A stretch of 64,000 bases of DNA from JAJFIE01 sp964344255 (GCA_964344255.1 CAYFMQ010000002.1:202418-266417), one strand, 5' to 3'; positions 26,400 to 35,774 are shown, numbered from the stretch's first letter. Program-made: numbers and translations. Notes: generated from the letters alone by a model not told the origin.

Positions 26400-26990
26400 T
26401 TACTCCTGTCCAAGGACCTGGTTTCGTAATTGGCGGGCCCGCATTAAAACTGCATCTTCAATTTTTCTTTCAGTGCCGGCCGGAACCGAAGCATCCCGCC
26501 AAACCTGCTGGCCGTCCAAAACCTGCCTGAATACGGAGACACGTACGCCGTCGGCCCTTAACTGACGGCCGAGAATATAGACGTTCAGTTTGAAGCGCTC
26601 ATTTGGCGAATCGTTAGAGGCCTGCCAATCTGTTATGATGACGCCGCCAAAAGCATCGGCTGTAGTAACCGGCATGAATGAAATCGTATCAAGCGTCGCC
26701 CGCCAGAGATAACTGTTAACACCGATTCCGCCGCCGCCACCGCCTGAACCTTCATTGCCCGAGCCAAAGGTTCCCAGCAGGCCGCCCTCACCGAAAATCC
26801 CCTCACTATAGGCCGTGCCTGATTCACCCCTGGCGACGTCACCAGGACGGTCATGGGTCATGGGGCCGTCATCACCGCTACTATCCGGCACTTTCCGTTC
26901 GGTGCGGATACCACCTTCGCACCCCGCCAGAACGACCGAAATCAACAGTGTTAAGGTCAACAACCGATATGCCAAACGATTATTTGACAA
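26400..26990 (-). CDS. DUF3576 lipoprotein
   Basis: The 196-residue product has a lipoprotein leader ending LLISVVLAGCEGG (cysteine near residue 23), a Gly/Asp-rich linker and a C-terminal domain beginning INSYLWRATLDTISFMPVTTADAFGGVIITDW, the DUF3576 signature, with RFKLNVYILGRQLRADGVRVSVFRQ. DUF3576 proteins are common in Alphaproteobacteria and of unknown function. They are expected in the outer membrane. A potential hairpin GGTAAC...GTTACC (26347-26382) after the stop may be a weak terminator. Confidence 0.85.
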   Translation of the reverse strand: MSNNRLAYRLLTLTLLISVVLAGCEGGIRTERKVPDSSGDDGPMTHDRPGDVARGESGTAYSEGIFGEGGLLGTFGSGNEGSGGGGGGIGVNSYLWRATLDTISFMPVTTADAFGGVIITDWQASNDSPNERFKLNVYILGRQLRADGVRVSVFRQVLDGQQVWRDASVPAGTERKIEDAVLMRARQLRNQVLGQE

Positions 26991-27026
26991 TCTGATACTC
27001 CTTTGAATTTCCTAATATAAGGAAAC

Positions 27027-28838
27027 TTAGTTCAAACCAAGTTCCTGTAAAAGCGGTTTCAGGTGTTTTTCATATCGACGCCACCTGTCGATGGAACCAG
27101 TGTATATTGGCTTCCTGACTTGCACAACGCTGGCCGTTTTTACGGTGTGACGATTTGATTCCGTTTCCAAAAACCTTTCATCCCAGTCCAGCCCGCAGAA
27201 TTCGGTATAGGCTTTTATCTGATCCTCCGGGGAAGATACAACATCTTCATACACCAATTTGTGAATCGGCACGGGCAATACCTTTTCCCAGTGTGTCATG
27301 ATTTCCTGATACAGCCTGTATACCACGCCAAGCATTTTCAGATCGTAGGTGAATTTCTGAGAATGAAGCGTGAAGTAGTTAAAATAGCACGACAAGCAGG
27401 TATCAACAGGGTTCCGGACGACATGAACAAACTTGGCGCGTGGAAAGACGACGGCCAGGAATCCAAGCATCATGTAATGACGTGGTGTTTTATCGACATA
27501 ATATGTCTTTTCTTTGGCCCTTGATGCGAACAGCTCATGTAGTTGGGATGAAGCCTCCCTGACAGACCTCATATCCAAAGACGAAATGTTTGACGACAAT
27601 TGTAACGGAGCATCAAAGAAACCGGTCAATCGGTCAAAGGCTTCTTCAATATCCTCACGTTCTCCTCCCGGATATACGGATGAGGATCGGGCCAGAATAT
27701 GCTCGCCCAATGTGGTTCCGGACCGTGGCATGCCAAAAACGAAAACCAGCCCCTCTCCTGCTCTGTCATTCCCTTTTGGGGACCGGTTGATCACTTCCAG
27801 TTTATCGGTAAAAAACTTACTGTCGAATGTCTCTATCAGTGACTGGGTACGGTCATTAAAAAAGGATTCCGGCATCGGATATCTTTGCCAGTGCGCCTTG
27901 TTCGCCTTGTCATAAAACTCAAACGCGGCATCATAATCCTTCAGTTGTCCGGCGAGTTTACCTGCGGCAAAACTCAGGTTTTCCCAGTCATCAAAAGAAA
28001 CGCCTTCTTTGTCGAGAGCCCCTTTAATATTTTTATAGACAGTCTCAACAGACATGCGTGATTGCTCGTTATCGCTTGCCATATGAGCCCAGATGACGTT
28101 TGCGCCGGCCAGATCGGGATCAATTGACAGAGCCTTTTCAATGGATTCGATTGCCTTACCCATTTCACCCTTGTTCATCAGGGCCGTTCCCCTATGGGAA
28201 TAAACCTCTGCGGACCTTGGATCCAGGGAAAGGGCGTCTCGCCAGAATTTTTCAGCGATTTCCCACCTTCCTGCAACTGAATGAATCAAAGCCATCTTGT
28301 TCAGGGCATTCACGTTAGACGGCACTTGTTTGTGGATCATCTCAAACAGCTTGAGCGCCCGAAGAAGTTCGTTATGACGCATTAGCTCTTCGCCCAACTC
28401 CTCAAGTATTTTAAGAGAAGGACTACCATTCAATCGTACGGTACGCAGACACTCCAGCGCCTCGTCATGGTAACCGGTATGGCGAAACAGGATACCTAGG
28501 TTGCCCATGACCTCCATGTTTGAAGGAGATATGGCAAGGGCGCTGCGAAGCGTTTCTTCCGCTTCATCGTACGCGTGCATCATGAACAGCAGAACGCCCA
28601 GGGCATTCAGATACACCGGTGATGAAGAGTTCAGGGCAACGGCTTTCCGGAAGTTCTCAAGCGCGTCAGCAAATTTCTCCTCACGCATCAATGCGTGGCC
28701 AAGCAAAAAGAACGCATCCGGATTTTCCTCGCCGGATTTCATGAATTTCTTCAAGGCTGTCTTGGCGGAAGAAATCTTCCCCTTACCTAAATGTTCCTGG
28801 GCTTCAGATATAAGATCGGTTTTGCTGTTCTTTGGCAT
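27027..28838 (-). CDS. TPR-sulfotransferase fusion
   Basis: This 603-residue protein has about seven TPR repeats (residues about 40-320) and a C-terminal sulfotransferase domain. The 5'-phosphosulfate-binding loop is VFVFGMPRSGTTLGEHILARS (PRSGTTL at 371-377), and a probable 3'-phosphate motif is FPRAKFVHVVRNPVDTCLSCYF. The late KLVYEDVVSSPEDQIKAYTEFCGLDWDERFL is typical of this family. It would use PAPS to sulfate a substrate bound by the TPR region. No signal peptide is present. It is adjacent to a paralogue of the same architecture, 35 bases upstream on the same strand. Confidence 0.85.
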   Translation of the reverse strand: MPKNSKTDLISEAQEHLGKGKISSAKTALKKFMKSGEENPDAFFLLGHALMREEKFADALENFRKAVALNSSSPVYLNALGVLLFMMHAYDEAEETLRSALAISPSNMEVMGNLGILFRHTGYHDEALECLRTVRLNGSPSLKILEELGEELMRHNELLRALKLFEMIHKQVPSNVNALNKMALIHSVAGRWEIAEKFWRDALSLDPRSAEVYSHRGTALMNKGEMGKAIESIEKALSIDPDLAGANVIWAHMASDNEQSRMSVETVYKNIKGALDKEGVSFDDWENLSFAAGKLAGQLKDYDAAFEFYDKANKAHWQRYPMPESFFNDRTQSLIETFDSKFFTDKLEVINRSPKGNDRAGEGLVFVFGMPRSGTTLGEHILARSSSVYPGGEREDIEEAFDRLTGFFDAPLQLSSNISSLDMRSVREASSQLHELFASRAKEKTYYVDKTPRHYMMLGFLAVVFPRAKFVHVVRNPVDTCLSCYFNYFTLHSQKFTYDLKMLGVVYRLYQEIMTHWEKVLPVPIHKLVYEDVVSSPEDQIKAYTEFCGLDWDERFLETESNRHTVKTASVVQVRKPIYTGSIDRWRRYEKHLKPLLQELGLN

Positions 28839-28873
28839 TTTCTTAAAACGGTTTAGGAAAATCCAGGCACTGT

Positions 28874-30496
28874 CTAATCGACAATACCTTCATCCCGCAT
28901 CAATTTAATGACCGGCTCCAGCTGCTTTTCGTAGTTTCGCCAACGCTCAACGGATCCACGGTAGATAGGCTGGCGCACCTGCCAATCGCTCGGCGTCGAA
29001 ACCTGCCGCTTGGTTTCATGATAACTCAGACACCGGTCATCCCATGGCAATCCGCAAAAATCAATCAATTCCCGGGTCATCGTTTCCTGGTCATCAATCA
29101 AGTCTTCGTAACTAAGCTCGTAAACTTCCATTGGTAGGTGCTTGCGCCAATGGGCCATCAGGTTCCAGTACCCGGCATATTCCCGGCCGATTGCCATCAA
29201 GTCTTCCGTAAAAGGAAAATTGACAGAAAAGTCGGTGAAAAAGATGGATAGGATCGTATCGATCGGATTTCTCATGCAATGAACGATTTTTGCATCAGGA
29301 AGAACCTGGGCGATTAAACCCAGATAAAAGAAGTTAAAAGGCGTTTTATCCGTAACGGCATGAATTCCCTGTCCCTTCTTGGTTTTATTCTCTTTGAACT
29401 CCCTGAAAAAATCCTTTTTGATCTTTCCAAGCGTATCAATGCCAACGTTTTGCATGCCTTCCGGATAATCCGGAATCCTTGTTATGCCATCCGATTTCCG
29501 CACGCGCGTCCGCTCACGAAAGAACTGCAGCTCACCACCTCCTTTAACATTAGGGTGCGAAGCCATGATCTGTTCGACAAGCGTCGTCCCGGAACGGGGC
29601 ATGCCTAGAATGAAGACAGGTGTTGGATCACCGTCACGTGGGTTCGTGTGCGCCAGGGTTGGAAAGGCGTCTTCGGTGTATATTTCGGCGACTCTCTTCA
29701 TCAAATCGTAATCATCTGTCCAAGCCTCGGGATTACGCCGGTCACTCTTTGCCACCTCGAAATAATGAAAGGCGTCTTCGTACATGCCGGCGGCATCACA
29801 GAACTTACCCAGCGCCAGGGCGGCATGGCGTTTTGCGCCAGGGTCCAGCTGGGCTGTTTTGACAAGATTCTTCAGGTGTTCGATTGCTTTCTTGTCGCCC
29901 GTATTCTTTCTGGTCTGGGCCAGGCCGTGCCATGCTTCGGGAACGTTGGGGTCAATTGCAAGAGTCTCTTCAAAACATTGCGCAGCCTTTTCAAACTCGC
30001 CGATCTCGCGATAAACGATGCCCATGTTGTTGATCGGGCCCGGATGGGCAGGGTCCAACTCAGCCGCTTTTTTGAAGGAAGCAATCGCTTCATCGGATTT
30101 CCCAAGGTGGCGCAAGACCATTCCCAGACCGTTATGGGCTTCGGCCTCCTGCGGATTCAGGCGCAGGGATTTTTTCAACAACCGCTGCGCTTCCGACCAA
30201 CGCTCCTTCTGCTTCAGCAGCATACCGTAGAGCGCCAGCACTTTTGCATTCTGCGGCAGTTGTTTCAGAAGGGCTTTATAATGTTTCTCCGCCTCATCAA
30301 GATTTCCGGCCTTGTGCAACGCCTGCGCCGCCATGAAACGCTGCTCCGGTGTCTGGGCCGGCGGCGCCTGGAATTTCACGCCCGCATTGCTAAGAAGGGA
30401 CGACGAAACCCCGCCACCCTGCTTGGCATCAAATGCGGATTGCAGTGCAGCTAAATCCTTATTGGCAGGAATCGCCTTCTTTTTGTCCTTGGTCAT
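28874..30496 (-). CDS. TPR-sulfotransferase fusion (paralogue)
   Basis: The 540-residue product has a Lys-rich N-terminus, TPR repeats from about 50 to 210 and a sulfotransferase domain with PVFILGMPRSGTTLVEQIMASH (P-loop at 300-306) and LPDAKIVHCMRNPIDTILSIFF. The C-terminus ends with RQPIYRGSVERWRNYEKQLEPVIK, a stretch shared with the downstream paralogue. The two are probably tandem duplicates that have diverged in the TPR region, so they may recognise different targets. Same strand, gap of 35 bases to the next gene. Confidence 0.85.
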   Translation of the reverse strand: MTKDKKKAIPANKDLAALQSAFDAKQGGGVSSSLLSNAGVKFQAPPAQTPEQRFMAAQALHKAGNLDEAEKHYKALLKQLPQNAKVLALYGMLLKQKERWSEAQRLLKKSLRLNPQEAEAHNGLGMVLRHLGKSDEAIASFKKAAELDPAHPGPINNMGIVYREIGEFEKAAQCFEETLAIDPNVPEAWHGLAQTRKNTGDKKAIEHLKNLVKTAQLDPGAKRHAALALGKFCDAAGMYEDAFHYFEVAKSDRRNPEAWTDDYDLMKRVAEIYTEDAFPTLAHTNPRDGDPTPVFILGMPRSGTTLVEQIMASHPNVKGGGELQFFRERTRVRKSDGITRIPDYPEGMQNVGIDTLGKIKKDFFREFKENKTKKGQGIHAVTDKTPFNFFYLGLIAQVLPDAKIVHCMRNPIDTILSIFFTDFSVNFPFTEDLMAIGREYAGYWNLMAHWRKHLPMEVYELSYEDLIDDQETMTRELIDFCGLPWDDRCLSYHETKRQVSTPSDWQVRQPIYRGSVERWRNYEKQLEPVIKLMRDEGIVD

Positions 30497-30558
30497 AAAA
30501 CGATCTATACGCCTGGATTAGTGTTAAGAGATATCCTGATACATCATAAACTCGGCTT

Positions 30559-31404
30559 TTACACGATTGAGCCGTCCTCACGCAAATACCCCAACCGCTG
30601 CATGACATTGCCGTGATAACCAACAAGACGACTAACTTGCTCATCGTTGAGAAGCTCTCGCCAGCCTCCGCTCTTGCCGCTCCTAAAAAATTTCGAGCTA
30701 TGAACGGATTTTTCCTCAAACCCCGTTTTGCTTTCCTGTTCCTGGAGCGCTTCGAATCTGGAGAATGAAATGGCCTTATCCATCCGATCCTTGTCGGTCT
30801 CCAGTTTCAGGAATGACAACACCATCTCAAAAGCACGGTATATATCCCGTTTCATGTCTTCATAACGCAAGATCAACCGATACATGTCACCACTGTCGAG
30901 CCATGACGTGACATGATCGCCCCAGTTGCCAAGGTACTGAGGCACCGTATGTTCGTTGCCCGGAATGACATGGTTTTTCTGATGGCTCGCCTCGATTGCC
31001 TGATCCAGGGAAAGGCCGTAATGATCGGCAAAGGAGGTAACGACGTCCAGGGGATTGCGCACAATACAGATGGCGCCACGGGTCACATCCTGGGCAATGG
31101 CAGGAGACTTGTCCTTGAATGAAAAGTTTGCATGCGTCTTAACAAGAAGCGTCCCGTCAATCTTGCTGGCCATATAACGCTGCACCTTTAAACGATGCTT
31201 CTTAAGCTGCCCGAGCGAACAGTTCGCCATGTTGCGTCCCACGCATTCGGAGTAGGGAAGCGCGTTCATGTCGCCAACGCAATATTCCTCCAGCCGCTCA
31301 AAAGGCAAGGGCTCCACGCCATCATTCAGATAATTGGCAAGTAGGATTCGAAGCCAGGTGTTTCCCGATTTCGGGTAGGAGGCAAGCCAGACAATATTAC
31401 CCAT
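30559..31404 (-). CDS. Sulfotransferase domain protein
   Basis: This 281-residue single-domain sulfotransferase starts MGNIVWLASYPKSGNTWLRI, the usual opening of bacterial family members, with the PSB loop at residues 10-17 and a 3'-phosphate-type motif at GAICIVRNPLDVVTSFADHYG. The late motif includes LRYEDMKRDIYRAFEMVLSFL. Start 31404 was chosen because the 42 residues read upstream (to 31530) are an untypical hydrophobic extension. It lacks the TPR region of its neighbours. It is 62 bases after the upstream TPR-sulfotransferase stop, on the same strand. Confidence 0.85.
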   Translation of the reverse strand: MGNIVWLASYPKSGNTWLRILLANYLNDGVEPLPFERLEEYCVGDMNALPYSECVGRNMANCSLGQLKKHRLKVQRYMASKIDGTLLVKTHANFSFKDKSPAIAQDVTRGAICIVRNPLDVVTSFADHYGLSLDQAIEASHQKNHVIPGNEHTVPQYLGNWGDHVTSWLDSGDMYRLILRYEDMKRDIYRAFEMVLSFLKLETDKDRMDKAISFSRFEALQEQESKTGFEEKSVHSSKFFRSGKSGGWRELLNDEQVSRLVGYHGNVMQRLGYLREDGSIV

Positions 31405-31536
31405 GAACCCTGTCTTCAGAACAAGAAATAAAAAGATACCGTAACATAACAGGAAGAGCAGCATTATCACATGAAACAGGATGCCGAACAGACTGATTGT
31501 ATTTTCCAGCATTTGTGAGCAGGTGCCCAAAAGAAG

Positions 31537-31562
31537 AAAGGGAGCGGCATGCCGCTCCCTTT
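31537..31562 (-). terminator. Rho-independent terminator of the porin gene
   Basis: AAAGGGAGCGGC and GCCGCTCCCTTT form a 12-base-pair stem with a 2-base centre. On the minus strand it begins 25 bases after the porin stop and is followed by TCTTCTTTT. Confidence 0.85.
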
Positions 31563-31587
31563 CCTGTCGTCAAAGCAATTATATTGC

Positions 31588-32712
31588 TTAGAAGGACACG
31601 CCTACGCCGGTCTGAAGGACCTGGGCATCGGCGTCAGACGTCGTGCTGCCTGCCGTATCGTAGTCGATATCAGCAAGGTGAACGTCCCAGTAGACACCAC
31701 CACCAATGCTGTGGGAGTAGTCAAGGGCGATGATCCGAGCTTCGGTTTCATCGTTAGACGTGTTCTGGGTCGTGTCTTTTTCGCCGTAGGCGTAGGACAG
31801 ACCGAACGTGGACGGACCGGTGGAGTAGCTGGCGACAGCTTCAAAGGTCCAAGCGTCAACCTGAGCCGTGGAGCTGGTCTTGTAGTCCTGAGAAGCATAG
31901 CTCAGGTTCAGGCCGAAACCACCCGTACCGATGTCGGCGCCAGCACGGAACTGGGTGCGGTCATCGTCGGCACCAGCGGAGCCGTTCGGGTTGGCAACGT
32001 GGTCAACACCAAAGCTCAGAGCAACAGAAGCGTCGCTCATGTCACCGCTGTAGGCAACAGCAGCCGACCAGTTGTTTTCCAGGTCGGAGTTGGTGGCGTA
32101 GGTCCAAGCCGGAGCAGTAGCAGCTGAGCTACGGTTAGCCGGCAGGTAGGAAACACCAAACTGCAGACCGTTCATGGACGGTGAGGTGTAGGTGATACCA
32201 TTCGGATCGGACCACATGGTGCTTGAGGTGCCCATGAAGGAACCGCCGTAGGTGGCGTTGGAAGCGTACTGAGAGTATACGCCGGAGCATACGCCCTTAC
32301 CGCCGCTGATCCATGCGCAACCAACGTGCATGGAGTCGGAAGCACCGTCCTGACCACCGAGTTCAAGAGAACCCCAGTCATCGGAGATGGTGAAGGAAGC
32401 TTCGTCGATGGACTCGTTCTTACCAGCGGTGCCGTGTGCGCGGCCTTCACCGTTGGCAGCATTCATTTCAGCCTTAACAGAAATGACCATGCCGTTGTCC
32501 AGCGTTTCACCGCCACGGAACGTGATTTCACTGTTCTGGTAGGAAACCAGACCGTCATGCTGCGAGGTGTTCTTGTCGGAATCGAGCGCAAGGCCAAAAG
32601 CCTGGTAAGCCCAACCACCAACGGACATTTCAGCTTTAGCAGCGGTCGTCATGCCAGCGGTAACAGCTGTGGCAGCAACGAGAGCTGTCGAGCCAAGAAG
32701 TACTTTTTTCAT
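31588..32712 (-). CDS. Outer-membrane porin
   Basis: This 374-residue protein has a clear signal peptide (MKKVLLGSTALVAATAVTAG, cleavage near AKA-EM at about 27-28) and a beta-barrel with alternating polar and hydrophobic strands typical of alphaproteobacterial general porins, ending in VGVSF with a C-terminal Phe. The gene uses a narrow set of preferred codons, a sign of very high expression. A ribosome binding site GAGGG lies upstream of the ATG. It has its own strong terminator. Confidence 0.93.
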   Translation of the reverse strand: MKKVLLGSTALVAATAVTAGMTTAAKAEMSVGGWAYQAFGLALDSDKNTSQHDGLVSYQNSEITFRGGETLDNGMVISVKAEMNAANGEGRAHGTAGKNESIDEASFTISDDWGSLELGGQDGASDSMHVGCAWISGGKGVCSGVYSQYASNATYGGSFMGTSSTMWSDPNGITYTSPSMNGLQFGVSYLPANRSSAATAPAWTYATNSDLENNWSAAVAYSGDMSDASVALSFGVDHVANPNGSAGADDDRTQFRAGADIGTGGFGLNLSYASQDYKTSSTAQVDAWTFEAVASYSTGPSTFGLSYAYGEKDTTQNTSNDETEARIIALDYSHSIGGGVYWDVHLADIDYDTAGSTTSDADAQVLQTGVGVSF

Positions 32713-33040
32713 AATTACCCTCTCAATTTTTCAATTTGAGCCCCGGCGGGGCCGGGAAGTTAAATTCCCCGACAAACCGGGGGCCTCAGGCATATTTCCG
32801 CCTTCGGTGATAGGATAGAGCCATAGAAACTGCGCGCCGGTCAAGGAAAGCAAGCATTGAAAAACCAAAAATGTCACAGAGTGTTGCGAAAATAACACAC
32901 ACGATAGTTTCAAGCGAACCAAGCTGTTGCGTCCATTTTATGGTTAACAAATGCCTATGCCCGGCAAATGAATGTAACATCCACGCAACACTGATGCACG
33001 GCGCCTGATCCTTGAATTGGTCAGGGCATGAAGCCTGGCG
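32713..33040 (-). promoter_or_regulatory. Porin upstream region
   Basis: This 328-base stretch holds no convincing gene. Nearest the porin it has two GC-rich hairpins in the expected leader, GCCCC/GGGGC (32740-32752) and CCCCG/CGGGG (32767-32782), which could stabilise the mRNA or be targets of regulation. The porin promoter must lie farther upstream within the segment; no clear -35/-10 pair was assigned. Confidence 0.4.
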
Positions 33041-33496
33041 CTACCGTTTTGACTGAATTTCGCGGATATTCTCTGGCCATGTGCTTTTGATAAAGCTGAG
33101 AATATCGCGGATTTCCGCATCTTTTAGTATATCAGCAAACCCAGGCATGGCGCTGTTGAACCCCTCGGGCGCCAGGGCGGCGCCACCCAGTTTCGTGTAA
33201 TTGAACAACACATCATCGCCATGATGCCAGGTATGGCCGGTTTCATCATGGGGCGGCGCCGGCAAGGTGCCGTCTTCATTCGGGACTTTCCAGTTGGGCT
33301 GGCCTTCAAGGTTAACGCCATGGCACGCAGCGCAGTGCTCTGCATACAATTTTGATCCCGCAGCAATGGCGGCAGGATTATGCGAATCGCCCCTTTTATC
33401 CGTATCGGGAGCCAATAACATGCCCGCAAAGCCCAACAACAATAGGGCAGATACGATAATGAAAAACAACCGGCCCGGTTTTGCACGTTTATTCAT
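33041..33496 (-). CDS. Membrane-anchored class I cytochrome c
   Basis: The 151-residue product has an N-terminal hydrophobic segment (LFFIIVSALLLLGFAGMLLA, residues 10-29) that serves as signal or anchor, followed by one c-type heme site Cys55-Ala-Ala-Cys58-His59. The distal Met ligand is probably Met117 in SAMPGF. A His/Asp-rich insertion (HDETGHTWHHGDD) separates the two. The overall pattern is that of small periplasmic electron carriers with a single heme. Its partner oxidase or reductase is not in this window. Confidence 0.9.
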   Translation of the reverse strand: MNKRAKPGRLFFIIVSALLLLGFAGMLLAPDTDKRGDSHNPAAIAAGSKLYAEHCAACHGVNLEGQPNWKVPNEDGTLPAPPHDETGHTWHHGDDVLFNYTKLGGAALAPEGFNSAMPGFADILKDAEIRDILSFIKSTWPENIREIQSKR

Positions 33497-33664
33497 GTCT
33501 TACATCTACCCCAAAAGGATCATTGATTCGCTAGGCCTAACCCTATAGGACGCGGGCTAGAGTAATTCACCAAAGACCTATATACGTACCTATACAGCAA
33601 TAATAACGATATCTCGAACCGGTCACGGCTGCATGTGTCCGGTGCGGGCCTCAGGAGGACAGAC

Positions 33665-35116
33665 ATGGAGCTTAAAGACCAAAGTCTTTTTCGTGAACAG
33701 TGCTACATCGACGGGGAATGGGTAGACGCCGATTCCGGTGAAACCCAGCCGGTCAGCAATCCGGCGACAGGCGAACAGATCGGCACGGTGCCGAAAATGG
33801 GCGCCGCCGAAACCCGCCGCGCCATCGAAGCCGCCAATGCGGCATGGGGCGCGTGGCGCGCGAAACTGGCCAAGGAACGCGCGGCTATCCTGCGCAAATG
33901 GTTCGACCTGATGATCGAAAATGCCGACGACTTGGCCGTCCTGATGACGGCCGAGCAGGGCAAGCCGCTGGCCGAAGCCAAGGGCGAAGTCGTCTATTCC
34001 GCTTCCTTCATCGAGTGGTTCGCCGAAGAAGGCAAACGCATCTACGGCGACACCATTCCCCAGCACATGGCCGACAAGCGCATCGTGGTGACCAAGGAGC
34101 CCGTCGGCGTCGTCGCGGCGATCACGCCCTGGAACTTCCCCTCCGCCATGATTACGCGCAAGGCCGGTCCGGCCCTCGCCGCCGGTTGCCCGTTCGTCAT
34201 AAAGCCTGCCAGCGATACCCCCTACTCAGCCCTGGCGCTGGCTGTTTTGGCGGAACGCGCCGGCGTGCCGAAGGGCGTGTTCAGCGTCGTCACCGGATCG
34301 TCCGGCGCCATCGGCGGTGAAATGACGTCGAATCCCATTGTCCGCAAACTGACCTTCACCGGATCTACGGAAATCGGCAAGATCCTCATGAAGCAATGCG
34401 CTTCGACGGTGAAGAAAACTTCCATGGAACTGGGTGGCAATGCGCCGTTCATCGTCTTTGACGACGCCGACTTGGACAGCGCCGTCGCCGGGGCCATGGC
34501 GTCCAAATACCGCAACACGGGCCAGACCTGCGTCTGCGCCAACCGCCTTTATGTCCAGGATGGCGTTTACGACGCGTTTGCTGAAAAGCTGAAAGAGGCT
34601 GTTGAAAGCATGGTTGTCGGCGACGGCCTGAAAGGCGAAACCCAGCAGGGACCGCTAATCAACATGGCCGCCGTTGAGAAGGTCGAAGAACATATCGAAG
34701 ACGCCCTTGCCGGCGGCGCCAGGATCGTTACCGGTGGCAAACGCCACGAACTGGGCGGCACGTTCTTCGAGCCGACGATCCTGGCGGATGTTAAACAAAG
34801 CATGCTGGTCGCCCGGGACGAAACCTTCGGTCCCTTGGCACCCCTGTTCCGCTTTAAGGACGATGCCGACGTCATCAAGATGGCCAACGACACGGAGTTC
34901 GGCCTTGCCGCTTATTTCTACAGCCGCGACATCGGCCGCATCTGGCGTACGGCGGAGGCCCTTGAATATGGCATCGTCGGTATTAATGCCGGTATTATTT
35001 CAACGGAAGTCGCCCCCTTCGGCGGCGTCAAGGAATCCGGTACAGGCCGCGAGGGCTCCAAATACGGAATTGAGGACTATCTCGAGGTCAAATACCTGTG
35101 CATGGGCGACATCTGA
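33665..35116 (+). CDS. gabD: NAD(P)-dependent succinate-semialdehyde dehydrogenase-type enzyme
   Basis: The 483-residue product is an aldehyde dehydrogenase with GVVAAITPWNFPSAMITRKAGPAL, the glutamate motif in KTSMELGGNAPFIVFDDADLD (about residue 257) and the nucleophilic Cys in NTGQTCVCANRLYV (about 291). Length and the C-terminal GGVKESGTGREGSKYGIEDYLEVKYLCMG fit GabD/succinate-semialdehyde dehydrogenase. AGGAGG lies upstream of the ATG at 33665. A terminator follows. The preferred substrate is inferred from family resemblance and could be glutarate semialdehyde. Confidence 0.88.
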   Translation: MELKDQSLFREQCYIDGEWVDADSGETQPVSNPATGEQIGTVPKMGAAETRRAIEAANAAWGAWRAKLAKERAAILRKWFDLMIENADDLAVLMTAEQGKPLAEAKGEVVYSASFIEWFAEEGKRIYGDTIPQHMADKRIVVTKEPVGVVAAITPWNFPSAMITRKAGPALAAGCPFVIKPASDTPYSALALAVLAERAGVPKGVFSVVTGSSGAIGGEMTSNPIVRKLTFTGSTEIGKILMKQCASTVKKTSMELGGNAPFIVFDDADLDSAVAGAMASKYRNTGQTCVCANRLYVQDGVYDAFAEKLKEAVESMVVGDGLKGETQQGPLINMAAVEKVEEHIEDALAGGARIVTGGKRHELGGTFFEPTILADVKQSMLVARDETFGPLAPLFRFKDDADVIKMANDTEFGLAAYFYSRDIGRIWRTAEALEYGIVGINAGIISTEVAPFGGVKESGTGREGSKYGIEDYLEVKYLCMGDI

Positions 35117-35139
35117 CTGCCCATCTGATTAACAACAAC

Positions 35140-35172
35140 GCGGGAGGGTCTTATCGATCCTCCCGCTTTGCT
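35140..35172 (+). terminator. Rho-independent terminator after gabD
   Basis: GCGGGAGG and CCTCCCGC (35140-35147, 35159-35166) form an 8-base-pair stem followed by TTTGCTGTTT. Confidence 0.8.
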
Positions 35173-35192
35173 GTTTCATTTCCTTTTAATCG

Positions 35193-35774
35193 TCAGCAAA
35201 CATTCAGACAGTCGCCCGGTGCTTTTGATGCACGGTTTGGAATGATGTCGTATGCCATTTGCTGGGCAAGCTGATACAGGGGATCGGTTTCAGCATCTTG
35301 ATCCGGTCCCTGGGCAATGCTCCAGGTCCTGAAGCCGTCTCCGACACAAAATGCGGCAATAGCCTTCAGCTTGCCGGATTCTGGCGCCGTACTCGCTTCC
35401 GCCAGTTTTTCATCATCCTCACACATATGGGACGGTCCGAAATTCTCGTGCGGTGAGATCACGATGACAATTCGGCTGTTTCTTATATCCTTGTCCTTCG
35501 GGTCCGAGCTGAAACTTGCGGGATGCCCGACCTGGGTACTTTTGTTTGCAAAAGCGCTGTTGATCACATCGACGACCTGTTTCCTTTCCCGGCTCCCGGC
35601 GTCACCAATGATAACCGTATGAACGGTGCCGTCACGGGCGGCCGATCGGAATTGCTCGAAATCGTTGTTATTGGGTTCGATAGGAGCAACGGAGGAGATT
35701 CCCGTCGAAACGCATCCAGCCAGGGCAGCCGAAAAAACACCTGCCAAAATCGCGCTACACGTTCTTGAAAACAT
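35193..35774 (-). CDS. Lipoprotein of unknown function
   Basis: The 193-residue product has a lipoprotein signal peptide with the lipobox LAGC (AILAGVFSAALAGCVSTG, cysteine near residue 20). The mature part contains HTVIIGDAGSRERKQVVDVINSAF and SRIVIVISPHENFGPSHMCEDD, and three further cysteines near the end (GDCLNVC). I recognise no family. AAGGAAG lies upstream of the ATG at 35774; the upstream part of the open frame to 35885 lacks a leader and is not used. Confidence 0.65.
   Translation of the reverse strand: MFSRTCSAILAGVFSAALAGCVSTGISSVAPIEPNNNDFEQFRSAARDGTVHTVIIGDAGSRERKQVVDVINSAFANKSTQVGHPASFSSDPKDKDIRNSRIVIVISPHENFGPSHMCEDDEKLAEASTAPESGKLKAIAAFCVGDGFRTWSIAQGPDQDAETDPLYQLAQQMAYDIIPNRASKAPGDCLNVC

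Noticed and set aside
29648..30454. 268-codon plus-strand open frame inside a TPR-sulfotransferase gene
   Set aside because: It runs antisense to a gene with clear TPR and sulfotransferase motifs.
31405..31530. N-terminal hydrophobic extension of the plain sulfotransferase
   Set aside because: The start at 31404 gives the usual family opening; the extension overlaps the porin terminator side and has no convincing start signal.
32731..32922. Short open frames upstream of the porin
   Set aside because: They overlap the porin leader with its GC-rich hairpins, have no ribosome binding site and look non-coding.
33500..33560. TTGAT half-site near the cytochrome c gene
   Set aside because: Only one half of an FNR-type box is present; the second half (ATCAA) is missing at the right spacing.
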